Positions 33,477 to 44,517 of a stretch of DNA of 64,000 nt are shown piece after piece (position 1 is the stretch's first letter; each line of letters begins with the position of its first letter). The stretch covers positions 15,425,338-15,489,337 of the forward strand of contig OY811971.1 of the NCBI GenBank assembly GCA_963681505.1, written 5' to 3'. The position numbers and the translations under genes are program-made. Source of the stretch: Eunapius fragilis (lineage: Eukaryota > Porifera > Demospongiae > Spongillida > Spongillidae). Under the pieces are notes generated by a model. It was not told where the DNA came from and did no database searches. It was given only the letters and a program-made list of their open reading frames with translations.

Positions 33477-33697
33477 TAATGACGTCATACTACAGCGAAA
33501 CATTGATATTACCAATGCGTTTCCGATCCCGTACCGTAAGATATTCAATCTATGGGCTCATCGACTCTCGCACATCGGCAATAGTAGCCATTTATTTTTA
33601 ATGGTCTTCTAGTTTAGTACCTATGTAGTTAACAACATGCTGATGGGTCCTGTAACAGATCAGACATTGGTCGCTTAGACATAGGCGTAGAGTACGA

Positions 33698-33796
33698 GGG
33701 GGGGGGGGGGGGGGGGGGGGGGGGCTCAGGGGGCCGGGCCTCCCCCCGGCATAATACGGGGCGGCTCAGCCCCCCCCCCCCCCCCCCCCCCCCCCC
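33698..33796. repeat. G27 ... C27 snapback
   Basis: A 27-base G run and a 27-base C run enclose CTCAGGGGGCCGGGCC and GGGGCGGCTCAG, making a near-complete hairpin. Confidence 0.8.
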
Positions 33797-33915
33797 GGGA
33801 AACCTGTATCCTTAATTTAAAAACTAACTATTCACGCGCTCTTATTATTGGACCGATCGTTTGCGCATGCGATATTCCACACGGTATACTGTAGGCCTAA
33901 TTATCAATTTGTCAA

Positions 33916-34149
33916 ATGAAGCGAATCGACCACTTCTTTAAGATCTGCGAGCTGCCGAAAGGTTCGCAGAGTTCAGCAGATGCAGCAGAGCCAGTCGCAG
34001 TGATGGAAGAAGCTGACAGTAGTGGGAGTGCGGTTGTGGTGGCCTCCAATAAGAGTAATGAATGTGATGATGAGGGAGGTCATGAAGGAGGTAGTCTGTC
34101 AGGTAGAAAATTCCGGGTCCATTGGAAATCCAAGTTCAACTGGATCGTA
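33916..34149 (+). pseudogene. hAT transposase N-terminal exon
   Basis: Begins MKRIDHFFKICELP, an opening shared by many hAT/ZMYM-type transposases, then an acidic Ser-rich linker and RKFRVHWKSKFNWI, which resembles the start of a TTF finger. A GTATGA donor-like site follows the last residues. No later exon is found before the element ends, so it is a deletion derivative. Confidence 0.5.
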
Positions 34150-34365
34150 TGAATACATTTTCTCTTCATCATCCTACATCATCACAGTAATAACTGATTT
34201 CATTACTATATTCTTCCATAGTACAATATTGTGTAAGCATCAACTAAAACAACTTCGAATCAACGCATGCATTGTATTGTTTGTTCACTTAATGCCTGGT
34301 AATATCCATTTCATAATAACTTGTACATTACTACCGTCATAACCAATCGCGAAAAAGTTACAAAC

Positions 34366-34399
<34 letters not shown>

Positions 34400-34427
34400 C
34401 CCGGGATAAATGAAACTCTACGCCTAT

Positions 34428-35225
34428 GGGTCGCTACATGTAGTAGCGGTATGTGAAGTCAGGGCTGACGCATGCCTATAACAGTAGGTCGTAACGATGA
34501 ACATGTATAAACGGACGTGCAAGAACATACAATGATGTAATAAACTGGGTCAGTGACCATGAAAGTGGTCCGGTTAAAACCGTGCAACCGGACCAGCGGC
34601 GACGGCCCTGATTAAATAGAGAATTGACATCAAATCAATAACGTCATTGTCACGGGATTCACGACGGATTCCGAATTATGCGCATCGGCACATGTATAAT
34701 CGCAATATCACGAGTGACCAGACTATCGCTTGACTGAACAAGACGAACATGCACTGCCTTCTATATGGCGTACGCCTACATAACTTTTGTGGGTAATGAG
34801 TGCAGAGGGGCGGATACATATAACCCTCTCCCCCTTTTCCGCTACAATAAGTCAATGAGGTGATTCATCTGTTGAATTGTACAATTATATTGTGATGTTA
34901 TGACGATAATCATACGTTTGTATAACATACAAAGCGATAACCGGGTTCAGGAGCTCCGCACCACCGTACTCCCTAGGTGTAGCGTGACACAACCTCTGTA
35001 TCCCTATTGCTGTACTAGCCCCTGATAAATAATTCCTTATTCGCTTCATAATACGCCCCCCTCATCCGCTTCACTAGTGACTAAAGCTATAAATAACTGT
35101 TAACCCATGATGATCTAATGACATTGAGCGATATTCATAGGTTGCCTCTTTTCTTCCAATGCCCGGCCGGGCGGTGACATTAGTGTGACAATTTCTAGCC
35201 GTGGTGCCGGGTTAGGATAATTTCC
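34428..35225. other. no gene seen
   Basis: Includes the hAT terminus to 34605. The rest is unique-looking sequence. A TATTTAAA motif at 35227-35234, 23 bp before the Death-domain ATG, could be promoter-like but is too close to be a usual TATA box. Confidence 0.4.
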
Positions 35226-35256
35226 CTATTTAAAGTCATATAGCTGTTGTGGTAAC

Positions 35257-38036
35257 ATGCAGTGCAGCGAGCCAGACATATACACGATAGCTGGATATGA
35301 CCTTGATTGGAGGCGTGTTGGCCGAAGACTTCTCAGTGAGCACAAGGTAAGGGACATCGATAAAGAAGGAGGTAGTGAAGATGAGAAAAGAGAAAAGATT
35401 TTATTGGAATGGAGACGGACAAAGGCACGTGATGCTACTTATGAGGCACTAGTGAAAGTACTGAGGACATTGCTGAACAATACAACTGCTAACCTTGTTG
35501 AAGAGTTGAATGCAAAGGCTAGACTAACACTATACCAAGGTAACGTTATTCCCCCCCCCCCCCCCCCCCCCCCCAACGACACTCCATGTTATCCCTGTGT
35601 TGTCACCAAACCATTTCACGTGATGGGTTCATGCACGATCCAAGATATTAGCACAGACAGTGGAATACAAATTACGATGGAGAGGAACTGGGAGAGGGGG
35701 GGGGGGGGGGGGGGAGGGGTTAACCAAGCTCTTACCATCATTTTGAGAGGTTCAGAAATAGCGTTATGAATAGCGGTGTTTTTGTTTCACTCTAAATGCA
35801 TTTTTGTGATCGGTAACTTATAGGAAGGCTCAGCTATACATATTTGATCTAATTGATCTTTATCAACATCCTTGTCAGCCATTATCAACACATTTCAAAG
35901 CCGGCAATCAGGTGCTCATTGCCCAACCTGCTAACTCATCAGCCTCTTGCATGTCATGATGCAGGGTCAATGTTGCAATCGTCCAAACCTCTATCTGCTT
36001 CTGGAATTTGTGTATCCAGTGAGATAACCTTGTTACTGTCTAAAATAAAGTCAAAACAAACAGGTCCATGTTGTGGTTTCATACAATACTGGCAGACCAG
36101 ACATGCATGTAATTACTGACACGCTTGATTTGATGTTTCTGTTTAGTAGCTGAATACTATAAAACTCATTTAGATTAGATCTCTGTGAGATATACACATC
36201 AGTACCACACGTACCCACACATGCACAATGGATATTAGACGTCACAGTGTGGGATTGGCCTGTTCTAGATGTTTTTAATGCAATGGCCATGCATTGGGAA
36301 TCTCTTTGAAACCTTGGGGACCACCCATAGTAAATAAATGACAGCAGGTGTCTGAATAATGTATTAGCAGACAAAACATTTCTCATAATAGCATCAACTG
36401 GAAATAAACAGGAAATTCCCACCCTAAATTACTATGACAACGTGCTTTTAAGCTTTCACTTGCTACAGTGCTCAAAAAAACTTACATGCACCACTGGGAA
36501 AAAAAGTCACTTAATTTTTCTGCAATTAAGTTGCCATTTAAAAATGATGTTCAGTAGACTGAGGCTTAATACTAAATTGGGGTTAGAGTTTAGGAATAGG
36601 GTGTGACTTTAGGTTTAGTGGGACCATATGATTAAGTGTGGTTATAGAGATATAGTACTCACTGATGGTTATTGCTATTTGGATAGTCAACCTTTTAGGT
36701 ACATGTGATGAAAACACTTATATGTGGTGCTAAACAAATCATTGAAAACAGGGGGTTCATGTTTTAATTACATGCAGAACAAAGATCTGGTGCAGGAACT
36801 GAAGATATACCATCGTCAACCTTAGATAAGGTACTCGAAAGTGGGAAGCCTTCTCATTCGTATCTTGCAGTGGATTTTGGTGATAACAGCAGAATAGCTT
36901 CTCAACCCTCAGGTTTGTGCACACATGAGTGTATATTGATCTCTGCAGTGATCAACACTTCTGTGGGGGGTCACATACCTTGACTTTACCTCGTCTGTCC
37001 ATATCAATAATCCCCTGAAGCCTGTTCTGTAGCATGATCAACTTTTACAGGCCATTGTGCACCTTTGAACTTTAATTTCAGCTGTTGTCCTGAAAGTGTT
37101 CCACTCTTTCTGCATAGTTATTACGTTAGGCTCTGGCTTGCCAAATTTAGTGACTGTTGTGATTGCTTCACCCATATGTGTGAAGATTCTTACAGCTCCC
37201 AATTAACCACTTTGTTTTGTTTGTGGGTGCTTTAATTCATTAATGATATTTCCACCTGAAAATGCAAATGTCATACCAGCTGGAGTATTTCATATGATCC
37301 TGCATACACGCACCTCAAATGTTGAAATGCTAACAAGAGCTGCTGCTATCATCATACTGCTGCTTTGTGTTGTCTCTTATTTCTGTAAGTAATCCATAAA
37401 ATACCACCTTTACGCATGCAGTAAATTGTGTTTTTTATACAGTGCATAGAAAATGGTTTTAAATCAAAGTTGCTTATATAGTGTGTTTCTGCTTATCCAT
37501 GAGTGATTCCATTATGTATCTGTATGGTAGTTGTTATAAAGTGCTGATGGACAATGCAGTGTAGTCATACAGGATCTGTGGAGGCACCAAATACACTTTT
37601 CTATATTATTCAGATGCAAACTTTAAGGAAGAAACTTCGTTGATAAATGGCAAGGAGCAGAAGGAACAGAAATCGGTACATGCAAATACACAGCAGAAGC
37701 AGAAGCGGAAATCGATAGTTAAACATATTGTACAAATGCTGCATGAGCAATTCAGGGCACTTAAGAATGTAACGGAGAGGACTCGTCTACATCTTGAAGT
37801 GACACTTCCAAAGTATGCATCATATGCATGTAATAAGCAGAGTCCTTTTAAGCAACAACCAGTGACTGCAGGTAACGAAACACAACCAAACGCAGGTAAT
37901 GAAACGCAATGCTTGATTCAAGCAATTTCCCATGCTAGAACTAAACATCATTACTCTCATCAATGAAGTTGCCACTAGGATTCCTGCCAATTGGAGGATC
38001 ACTGAATTACAGTTAAGTTTGCTGTATAAATGCAGG
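35257..38036 (+). CDS. Death-domain single-pass membrane protein, 5 exons modelled
   Basis: Exon 1 (35257-35539) holds a Death domain at residues 14-80 (YDLDWRRVGRRLLSEHKV, EWRRTKARDATYEALVKVL). Exon 2 (36778-36912) is a Ser-rich linker. Exon 3 (37280-37384) ends in a membrane helix, AAAIIILLLCVVSYF. Exon 4 (37614-37871) is basic and helical (KSIVKHIVQMLHEQFRALKN). Exon 5 (37939-38036) reads LNIITLINEVATRIPANWRI, like the start of a second Death-fold domain. The first four junctions have GT-AG borders and all split codons after base one, so the frame carries through; the last intron is 67 bp. The exon 5 donor (GGTAAGA) has no partner I can place, so the C-terminus is open. Death domains join in apoptosis and innate immune signalling; two on either side of a membrane helix is unusual. 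A C run and a G run lie in intron 1. Confidence 0.6.
35551..35714. repeat. C run and G run pair in intron 1
   Basis: C24 at 35551-35574 and G18 at 35697-35714 flank 120 bp. This may be a small foldback insertion near the splice donor of the Death-domain gene. Confidence 0.7.
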
Positions 38037-38476
38037 GTAAGAATGTCGGATCATAACATTAAGTACAGAAATTGGTATTTAACATTTGTGCTGCTATATA
38101 AGCAGTGTAATAACTAGACAATGCATAATTCCAGGATCCACAAAAGCATAATAATGTATAATTCTGGGATTTGGCAGAATTACCTTGGTACCAAATCTCA
38201 TCATGCAATGATAGATTCAGCCTTGAATAGGAAAGCAGGGAAGATAACTTTAGTGAGAAATGCATGATGGCAAGCTTTTGATGCCAAATGAGTGGAACAC
38301 TCACTGCTGAGCCTCCACTTCCCATGATCCATACGATGCCACCACAGAAGGATGGGCCAATTGCTGTTATTACTGGTGTATGTATTACTTATTCTGCAAC
38401 TGTACATACACCTGTACAAAGCATAAACACATTAATTAAGATACACTTGAATTTTAAAATTTTTCTTTTATTTACA

Positions 38477-38850
38477 GAGTCAAGAAAAATGCTTTTGGTC
38501 TTGGCCTGTGCACACTGATACTTACGATCGACTACTCTGTCACCATGCAAGATGAAGAAGTGATGGCTCCAATAACATTGGACAAGGCACGCATGAAAAG
38601 AATGGACACTGTGGCGTCAGTCATTATCAATGGTACCAACTATCCTTACCAAGGAAAGCTGTGGTGTGGCAGTGCTATAGAGGAGGACTGCAAGGAATTT
38701 TCCAAATTCAAATGCCTGAATGAAAGTAACAAGAATAGAGAACTGATAGAATCCATCAACGAATGTGACAGACCAGAATTTAAAATGGCTTCAGATATCA
38801 TAACAAGAGAAGCAATAGCCTGCAACCGAACAGATTCCTATGAAATTTGA
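38477..38850 (+). CDS. terminal exon, unknown product
   Basis: After TTTATTTACAG the frame starting in the second base is open to a TGA at 38848-38850: VKKNAFGLGLCTLILTIDYS, then TMQDEEVMAPITLDKARM and a Cys-containing tail (LWCGSAIEEDCKEFSKFKCL). It may be the last exon of the Death-domain gene, but its phase needs an intermediate exon that I could not fix between 38040 and 38470. Alternatively it is a separate small gene starting at the ATG at 38545. Not recognised. Confidence 0.4.
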
Positions 38851-38859
38851 CACACAGTA

Positions 38860-39217
38860 AAAATCCTCTGACTGGGCCCAAATGTTGAATTGAATTGCAG
38901 TGATCAAGTGACCCAAGTTATTTCATATCAAACCTTTTGAGTCGGCTCACTGTTGTATGTCAACACCTGTACTCTTTTGAGTAGCTATCATTATCACAAG
39001 CTCTCACTTATGCAAGAGTAAATTTAGCATCATACTTCAACGGCAACTGAATGTCTTGCACTGGGCCAAGAGCCCAGGCTGCATTGGGCCCAGTGCAGGT
39101 GCATAGGACCCTGGGCTACAACAGCACCGCGTGTGGAGGAGCAGCTGTCTCCTTAGTATTGTCCCCTCAATCATTATAGCCAATAGGATCTATTGATCCC
39201 TCTAGGAAAAACTGTCC

Positions 39218-39248
<31 letters not shown>

Positions 39249-39515
39249 TAGCTGTTCGTTGACACTTGAGAGAAAGATTATGATGACTGGCTTTTTATTA
39301 GGGTGCTATCCTTCAGGATTCTTTAAAGGACCAAAATGCTCAAATTAAGGAACCACATGCTACACCAAGCTGAATGGCTGCAGGAACCAGATGGGTTATA
39401 AGGGGGGAGGGGGAACCCGAAGAATGACAGCCCAAAGGGCCATACAGTTCACATGACCTTTTTCCCTGTCGTGAGGCAGTCACATTGCATTCAGACTGCG
39501 GATGGCAAGGTATCA
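38860..39515. other. non-coding; C run
   Basis: C run at 39219-39247 after TGTCCGCC. TGGGCCCA-containing inverted words lie near 39060-39105. No gene. Confidence 0.5.
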
Positions 39516-39519
39516 TTTA

Positions 39520-39780
39520 ATGTCCAGTAGTCTAGTTCCAATGCTTGTTGAATTCTTGTTTTAACTCTGTTCCATTGTCAGTTGTAATGACCTTAGGCAA
39601 GCCCATTAGTATAACAATGTGTAAGGTATGTATTCAAAATCTAGCCGGGCTATTAGTACCACAAACAGCTAGACAATGTAAAACAATCAACACTAAAACT
39701 TCGTCCAGTAGTGCGTACCTTGAAGAGTGCTTCGCGAATTGAGGTGTCTTACAATCCCTTTGACCGTTTTCAGCTTTCAC
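39520..39780 (-). pseudogene. retroelement-type integrase core fossil, copy 1
   Basis: Minus-strand text near 39580 contains GLPKVITTDNGTEL, a phrase of the rve integrase core shared by LTR retroelements and Ginger/KRBA2-type genes. It is about 80 percent identical over 250 bp to 42210-42460. Broken and partial; no LTR seen nearby. Confidence 0.45.
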
Positions 39781-39789
39781 AAATTTCGC

Positions 39790-40420
39790 TTCAGTCACTA
39801 AAGCTTTGCGATAAAGCTTAGCGCTAGAGCTACACCATTTCGTAATATGTGATGTATTCCACTGTTCAGGATGTAAATTACCAATGTGAACAAACGCCCG
39901 TGGTTTTTTGTACGGAAACGAAGACTTCAGTCCACCGGACAGATTAATGAGTATCTTTAGTATATATATTCCGGTCCGCGTTTGAAATGTATTCACTGCT
40001 AATTGGAAATCTGCGGCTTTGTGTTTTAATATCACACACTTTGTACACGGAACATGCATGCAATTTTACGCTTCTTCATTTTACTTCAAATTCTGCATAA
40101 TTAATTATACTTAGCGGCCCTATTTCCTGTCACTAGAAGCATGCACAAAATTGGCAGACAATGACAAGTCACAGGAATCACCAAGTATCTATATATAGCC
40201 ACATATTAACTGCATGTCAAAAATTATATGGTGATCGATGAAGTTCATGTCGCTTTCGCCTGCTTCTAATAGGGAATCATGCAACTGTGGGGAACTATAT
40301 TTTGGAAGAAGTACAAATGGTGCCATGAATCTGATCTACTCGCACTCCCTCTAACTCCAACAAAAAGCTTGTATCAAATGGTCTTTACGCAATCTATCCA
40401 TGCATCATAAAGTTAAAAGG
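39790..40420. other. no supported gene
   Basis: An open minus-strand frame to 40059 could be an older extension of the integrase fossil but shows no further motif. Confidence 0.35.
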
Positions 40421-40479
40421 CACTGAATTTATAATTAGCCGTACATTTCAAGGCCGGCGAGTGTTACATTTCTGTTTGC

Positions 40480-40762
40480 TTGTCCTGGAAAATTTGAAAA
40501 AGTACACAAGGATGATTTTGCTGGACACCCTGTTCCATAGATAGATGGACCATGGCTCTAACCAGACACGCGCAGATAGATACTGCATGGTTACGAACCA
40601 TGCAACTATAAAGTGACACCTGAAATCCACGAGCGCAAATGGTTACTATACAACACAGAGGCATTATATACAACATCCTGCTAACGGAAAATCAAAAAAT
40701 TTGAAAACTTGAAAAACTACCCCGAAGGGTGATTTTGCTATAGACACTGTCCCATATAGTGT
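40480..40762 (+). repeat. unnamed dispersed repeat, two copies
   Basis: 40480-40545 and 40684-40762 share GGAAAAT, TTTGAAAA, GGTGATTTTGCT, GGACAC and TGTCCCATA. Two more copies lie at 43508-43578 (same strand) and 43330-43398 (inverted). Confidence 0.7.
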
Positions 40763-42205
40763 TAATCGCGATATATCGCGGCAGCATTGGCTACGACAGT
40801 ACTACTGCTGTGCCGTAGAAGGACAAATGCCGCTAGGTATCATACACCTTGAAAGACGAACGGCAAAAACGTTTTTAATTTTTTGCTGTACATTCAGGAC
40901 AATAGACCTTATGATCGAGTGTTGAGCATATTGTTACGATTGGAGCTAAGCACCAAGACAAGCGTACGTGTAGGAAAATCTCTTGTCCTTGTTTTCTAAA
41001 TAAGTTACTTAATCTAAATAGCCGTAAACCTAAAATCTCAATTTCAAGGTACAAATATGGCGTCCAGAGATGCATTACTAAAAAATAAAAAGGATGGTAA
41101 CATTATCGATGCATCAAAAAGACATTTTTAAAAGTATGAATGTTTAGCGATATCCACCTTAATAACTTCTGGCTTAGATTAATGTATGGTTTAAAGTTCT
41201 TCATCTGCTTCAGGGTTCAGGGCACAGGTAAAGTTTCGATGCAAGCAGATTTCCAATAGGCTTCAAGCGCTCTCATGAACTTTTTCTACTAAGGAAAGGA
41301 CATTTTATCCTATGACTCCCTTAACCAGTTTACATGTGCATGCATGGGTATGCGTACCTCTACATAAGGTGTTGCAGGCCGGAACAACACGAGAATAGGT
41401 ACAGGATATGTCGGTGCACGGGTGTGAACTAACCCATATATTGCAACAACAAATATCGGAATCTAAATTTTAATTTTGCAATTAAATTTCTAGATCATCC
41501 ATCATTATCGTCGACACAGTGCATACATATATCCGAATGCTCAACAATCAAAGGATGCAGTTGAAATACAGAGCATGCGTGTATATTTCAGTGATAGATA
41601 CAAAACTCCATTTCGTGCTGCATTCTTCATGATACAAGGAGAAAAGTTAACGAGAAGCTACCAGTGGGTTATGCTCCAAAAATTGGTTCTTTTCACACGA
41701 TCGCTACCGAAAATAATTAGCCGCTAAATATCAGCCTTAAATTATAAGTATTTCTACTATACCATCTATGGTTGTCTATACTAAATACTGATAGCAAATT
41801 TAGCAATCACACCTTCATAATTCGTATTTTGTTTGCATTTATTTGTTCCACTTCGCGAAAAGCTCATTTTTTGATGATTAGGGTCAATTGAACATTTTTA
41901 TGTGTCTTCGAAGCGCTGCTACCCCTCAGGGAAACAGCAGAGACACGCGTGGTCGACAATTTCAGACACATAAATAGTGATTTTATGGTACCGTCTTGCC
42001 GTTTGTATGAAACCACAAGACTTCAGGAATGCGAGGTCAGTCTTGCATGTACTGTGGTGCCGGACGTTGTTGAGAAAACCATTTCAATATTTCAGGGCGT
42101 ATAACTTCCACTTTTGAATGGACTGTCCAGAACTGTGGGTCGGTGGAGAATTTGTATCGCGAGCTCCTTCTCAAACTTCTTATTTAAGCTTCACATTATC
42201 TTTTG
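40763..42205. other. non-coding, nothing recognised
   Basis: AT-rich unique-looking sequence without supported coding frames. Confidence 0.45.
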
Positions 42206-42209
42206 CTAT

Positions 42210-42460
42210 GTAGTCTAGTTCCAATCCTTGTTGAATCATTTTGTTTTAACTCTGTTCCATAGTCAGTTGTAATGACCTTAGCCAAGCCTATTCGTATAAA
42301 AATGTGTAAGGTATGTATTCGAAATCTAGCTGGCTATAAAACAGCTAGACGATGTAAAACAATAACATTTTCTACTTCGTCTAGTATTGCGTACTTTGAG
42401 GAGTGCTTCGCGAATTGAGGCGTCTTACAATCCTTTTGACCGTTTTCAGCTTTCAGTCAC
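42210..42460 (-). pseudogene. retroelement-type integrase core fossil, copy 2
   Basis: Second copy of the 39.5-kb fossil in the same orientation, with more small differences. Both ends lie in unrelated sequence, so this is a duplicated fragment and not a complete element. Confidence 0.45.
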
Positions 42461-42469
42461 TCCTGTATC

Positions 42470-43320
42470 CGCACCTGCCACTATACCTCTGTTACGGTAC
42501 CTTTAGGGCCTCGGCCGAATAACAATGCTCACCCCCGCAGTAAGGTAATTACTACAAGTCCGCTACCATAGTAGGTGCTGCCAACTATCTCGAGCTTAAT
42601 TATTCTTAACCGAGTTGACAGCGCTGACTTGCTTAGCTAGCTGGCAGCTACCAATTAATGAGGTTGCGTGACCTACGATAGGTCGTAACGAAACACCAAG
42701 GAAAGACGCTCGTTCGTTCTTGGGCAACATACTCCATAGGCAAACGTGCATAAACGGTGAGCATGGGCAAAAGCCATACACGCTTAAGCGTGGCCAGCGC
42801 GGTGCTTGGACAACGTTATGACATTTTAATAATTTATGCTTGAACGGGTCTAGAATTCACATTCTTGAATCAAGAAATAGACATGCATGCACTTAGCATA
42901 GATGCGTGTCAATACAGAGATAATATACATGCAGAGATAATATACACAGATCCATGGCTCTACTTGTAACATTGCTATATTCCCCTCTGTACACATGCAT
43001 ATGTAAAATGCACATGGTTATTAAAAAGGAATTGCAGGGCAAATTTATTACTACTGAGAAGGAGTTATTATTCGAAAAACAACGTGGGGGGCGAGATGAA
43101 ATCACGTAGTCTTGGGGATATTGCTCACGTACTCAAGCGTAATCACGTGCACACGGATGAATATACTATTATGGCAGCAATCAGTCCGCACGTGGGTACG
43201 TAAGCCTGATGTCAACGTAATCCGTCACGTCTAGGTTACAAATGAATAGGACCGCGGCAGGGCAATCGAATCGCTGTGTGTAGCAGAGTAGGTGAGCCGT
43301 ATATATAATTGTATTGTTGT
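42470..43320. other. no supported gene
   Basis: Unique-looking sequence. An ATACATGCAGAGATAATATA-type duplication lies at 42918-42948. Confidence 0.4.
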
Positions 43321-43329
43321 TTTTTCAAC

Positions 43330-43578
43330 CATTATATGGAACAGTGTCCAGCTAAATCACCCTTGCATGTGATATACTTTCTCCAAATTTTCCAAGCAAA
43401 AGTAACGCTCGCATTGAAATGTATGGCTAATTATAAATTCAGTACCTGTGATGGATATTCCAAGTTTGGATGCATAAGGACCATTTGATAGAGCTCTTTG
43501 CAGTTCACGGAAAATCAAAACATTTGAATACTATCCAGAACGGTGATTGTGCTGGACACGTCACTGTCCCATATATGA
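43330..43578. repeat. unnamed dispersed repeat, inverted and direct copy
   Basis: The copy at 43330-43398 is inverted relative to the other three; 43400-43450 also matches 40422-40467 in inverted order (TTATAATTAGCC next to TACATTTCAA). The copy at 43508-43578 is direct. Confidence 0.7.
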
Positions 43579-43931
43579 TACATATAACACGACATACTGC
43601 TTTCTGGACAGAGTTAGTATCAAACTAATCTATATAGTGGTCATCACACGATTTTATAAAATCAATTGATCAAAATATGCTCAACTGACGCACTTATTAA
43701 AGGACAGGCACCAATTTTAAAATCATTTTAACGGCATAATTTTTGTACTTTCCAACCGCATTTTTCTTTCATAGCTATAAAGCTATACGCTTGTTTTATA
43801 TCCGTACAAAGTGTATTGAACGAACAATAAAACTGTGAGAGTTATATTCCAGCTGTTTGATTAGTTAACGAGTTGTTGTTGAACCCTATTATGCGATAAA
43901 CAATACATATTGGGGAGGAGTGGCGTGGTGG

Positions 43932-43965
<34 letters not shown>

Positions 43966-44188
43966 TGCGGAGCCAAAATGATGAGGCGCCGTAATACTAG
44001 GGGGCGCCAATAAAACATCATTATTTTATTAAATAAGGACGTGACGTCATAACATTATTAACGCCTTCGAACGAAGTATATTGTACAACAATGAACGTGA
44101 TACGATGTTATCGATAAACTCTATATAGTTCTGTGGATGGCAATAAATAGAACTATAGAACGCTGTTTCAAACGTTTAAGTGCATGCG

Positions 44189-44488
44189 ATGGAGAGAGGA
44201 AAACGAAAAAAGTCTGGCGCAACGAATCGACGGGAGAAGAGGATGCGAGCTGATGAAGACAAGAGATTAGGTGAGACACAACGCAACACTTTTTATGTTG
44301 TAGTTGACACTCTCCTTGTGTCCTTGAGAAACCGATTTGAGAATAACAAATCACTATTGCAGTCGCTTGCTGTGTTTTTGCCTGTCAATTTCTCATCATT
44401 AACATGTAAATGTGTCAGTAAAATCAGTGAAATGTCTGCAATCCCAGGTAGCAGCATTTTGCGAGATATACAATTTGGATTCTTCTAG
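44189..44488 (+). pseudogene. hAT transposase, middle fragment
   Basis: After a basic start (MERGKRKKSGATNRREKRMR) comes GETQRNTFYVVVDTLLVSLR and NRFENNKSLLQSLAVFLP, a region found before the C-terminal domain of hAT transposases. It has no catalytic N-terminal half, so the copy is internally deleted. Confidence 0.65.
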
Positions 44489-44517
44489 GTTACCTGGACG
44501 AATTCATGTGGAGAGAT

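Larger units (their letters stand above)
33680..34427 (+). mobile_element. nested hAT-like element with GCGTAGAGT ends
   Basis: CATAGGCGTAGAGT near 33681 is mirrored by ACTCTACGCCTATG ending at 34427. Both are followed inward by G/C runs. Flanks GGTCGCTT (left, three bases off the end) and GGTCGCTA (right) look like an 8-bp duplication with one change. It carries a short hAT N-terminal exon. Confidence 0.65.
33478..34605 (-). mobile_element. hAT end fragment, same family as 55955-57494, with insert
   Basis: 33550-33605 read on the minus strand encodes MATIADVRES, matching MATVVNVRESIP at the start of the transposase near 57240. GTAACAGATCAGACATTGG at 33651 and the block GTGGTCCGGTTAAAACCGTG with CCGGACC, ending GGCCCTG at 34605, match 57301-57494. 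The two halves are separated by the inserted element at 33680-34427. Only this end of the hAT is present; the transposase body and other terminus are not seen. Confidence 0.75.

Noticed and set aside
35227-35234. TATTTAAA as TATA box for the Death-domain gene
   Set aside because: It lies 23 bp before the ATG, leaving no room for a normal leader; kept only as a remark.
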